The notes under the pieces are model-generated. The model worked only from the letters and a program-made list of their open reading frames with translations, had not been told where the DNA came from and searched no databases. The position numbers were made by a program, and so were the translations under genes. Positions 12,222 to 12,760 of a stretch of DNA of 12,760 nt are shown in pieces. Each line of letters starts with the position of its first letter. Position 1 is the stretch's first letter. Source of the DNA: an uncultured Chloroflexota bacterium (lineage in GTDB: Bacteria; Chloroflexota; Limnocylindria; Limnocylindrales; Limnocylindraceae); NCBI GenBank assembly GCA_937864085.1, contig CALMIH010000099.1, positions 1 to 12,760 of the forward strand. The letters run 5' to 3'.

Positions 12222-12760
12222 TCAGCGTGGCGGCTCGACCGTGAGTGTGATCGGTGCGTGATCTGAGGGGAGCGCCCCCTTTCGTTCGTCACGATCCACG
12301 CTGTATGAGAGTAGCGCACCGGCGTTCGGTGATGCGAGCAGGTGATCGATACGCATCCCATGGCCGCGATGGAAGGCGCCGCCGCGATAATCCCACCAGG
12401 TGAATGCGGGCGGCTCGCCGTTGGGGGCGAGCGCGCAGGCAGTGTCGACCACTCCCGCATCAAGGATGGCGGTGAGGGCGGCGCGCTCCTCAGGCGAGAC
12501 ATGCGTGGCGCCAGTCAGCGCCGCAGGATCCCAGACATCGGCATCAGTTGGGGCAACGTTGAAGTCACCACCAAGGATGAGCGGCGAAGACTTCAGCGTC
12601 TCTCCTGACCAGAGGGTGAGCGCCTCCATCCAGCGCAGCTTCGCCCGCCAGTAGCCGCTCGCAACCTCACGGCCATTCGGCACATAGACACTGGCGATGG
12701 TGACCCCGCCGCATTGCGCCGCAATCAGGCGCGGCTCGTCCATCAGGTCTGGGTCGTCTC
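12222..12760 (-). CDS. xth: Exodeoxyribonuclease III (AP endonuclease family), partial at the window edge
   Basis: This is the C-terminal ~178 residues of an EEP-fold exonuclease III; the N-terminus with the catalytic Asn/Glu lies beyond 12760. Visible motifs, numbered from the first in-window Met at 12743, are YVPNG (20-24), LGGDFNVAPTDADVWDP (57-73), the region around TWWDYR (114-119), MRIDHLLAS (129-137) and the terminal SDHAPI (159-164) with the catalytic Asp-His pair. The enzyme removes nucleotides from 3' ends and cleaves abasic sites in base-excision repair. The five codons upstream of the Met remain open and fit the family's 'D.EAR.I' region, so the Met at 12743 is internal and not the start. 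It is the first visible gene of the minus-strand cluster with sua5 and the yczE-like gene. Confidence 0.93.
   Translation of the reverse strand, partial: DDPDLMDEPRLIAAQCGGVTIASVYVPNGREVASGYWRAKLRWMEALTLWSGETLKSSPLILGGDFNVAPTDADVWDPAALTGATHVSPEERAALTAILDAGVVDTACALAPNGEPPAFTWWDYRGGAFHRGHGMRIDHLLASPNAGALLSYSVDRDERKGALPSDHAPITLTVEPPR

Noticed and set aside
12215..12502. Upstream extension of the Sua5 frame
   Set aside because: It runs antiparallel in phase over the exonuclease III coding region and lacks YrdC similarity. The ATG at 12214 begins the conserved domain.
1..12760. tRNA, rRNA, CRISPR, insertion sequence, phage or attachment sites
   Set aside because: No clover-leaf-like sequence, direct-repeat array, transposase or inverted terminal repeats were seen. 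Nearly all of the window is accounted for by housekeeping-type genes.

Overview
This is a 12.8-kb, GC-rich, extremely gene-dense bacterial chromosome segment. It contains no mobile element, CRISPR array or RNA gene that I can see. The best guess for the host is a compact-genome member of the Chloroflexota or a related Terrabacterial lineage. The main supports are a heme A synthase/heme O synthase fusion (a gene form I know from Chloroflexota), a lipoprotein-thioredoxin architecture that I associate with the same group, a Thermus-type PyrE, and a PyrR-led pyrimidine operon. This is an inference from gene types, not a measured phylogeny.

Layout. Positions 78-7639 (+) hold a galT-like gene followed by a pyrimidine biosynthesis operon: pyrR, pyrB, pyrC, three small genes of unknown function, a pyrK-like gene, a pyrD-like gene and pyrE. 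From pyrB to pyrD most junctions are start/stop overlaps of 1-4 nt, so the genes are probably translationally coupled. On the minus strand, 8604-7636 encodes a lipoprotein with a C-terminal thioredoxin-like domain. Transcribed away from it, 8653-10458 (+) encodes the CtaA-CtaB fusion for making heme A. A minus-strand cluster, 12760-10455, then carries the C-terminal part of exodeoxyribonuclease III, a Sua5-type threonylcarbamoyl-AMP synthase and a YczE-family membrane protein. The only gaps over 40 nt are 870-942 and 8605-8652, and both look regulatory.

How the genes work together. PyrB, PyrC, PyrD/K and PyrE would carry carbamoyl phosphate through to OMP, with PyrR as UMP-sensing regulator. 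carAB (carbamoyl phosphate supply) and pyrF (the last step) are not in the window. The lipoprotein and CtaA-CtaB probably serve cytochrome oxidase maturation.

Most unusual observations. (1) The PyrD homologue keeps the FMN-site landmarks but lacks nearly every class 1B orotate/catalytic residue, and its PyrK partner has lost the usual FAD and nucleotide motifs while keeping all four Fe-S cysteines. (2) Three uncharacterised genes are inserted, with overlapping ends, in the middle of the pyr operon. (3) Three genes (the lipoprotein, ctaA-ctaB and pyrE) have a TANNNT box 6-7 nt before the ATG and no Shine-Dalgarno, which suggests leaderless transcripts, whereas several operon-internal genes have good Shine-Dalgarno sequences. 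(4) Both convergent gene pairs overlap at their stop codons.
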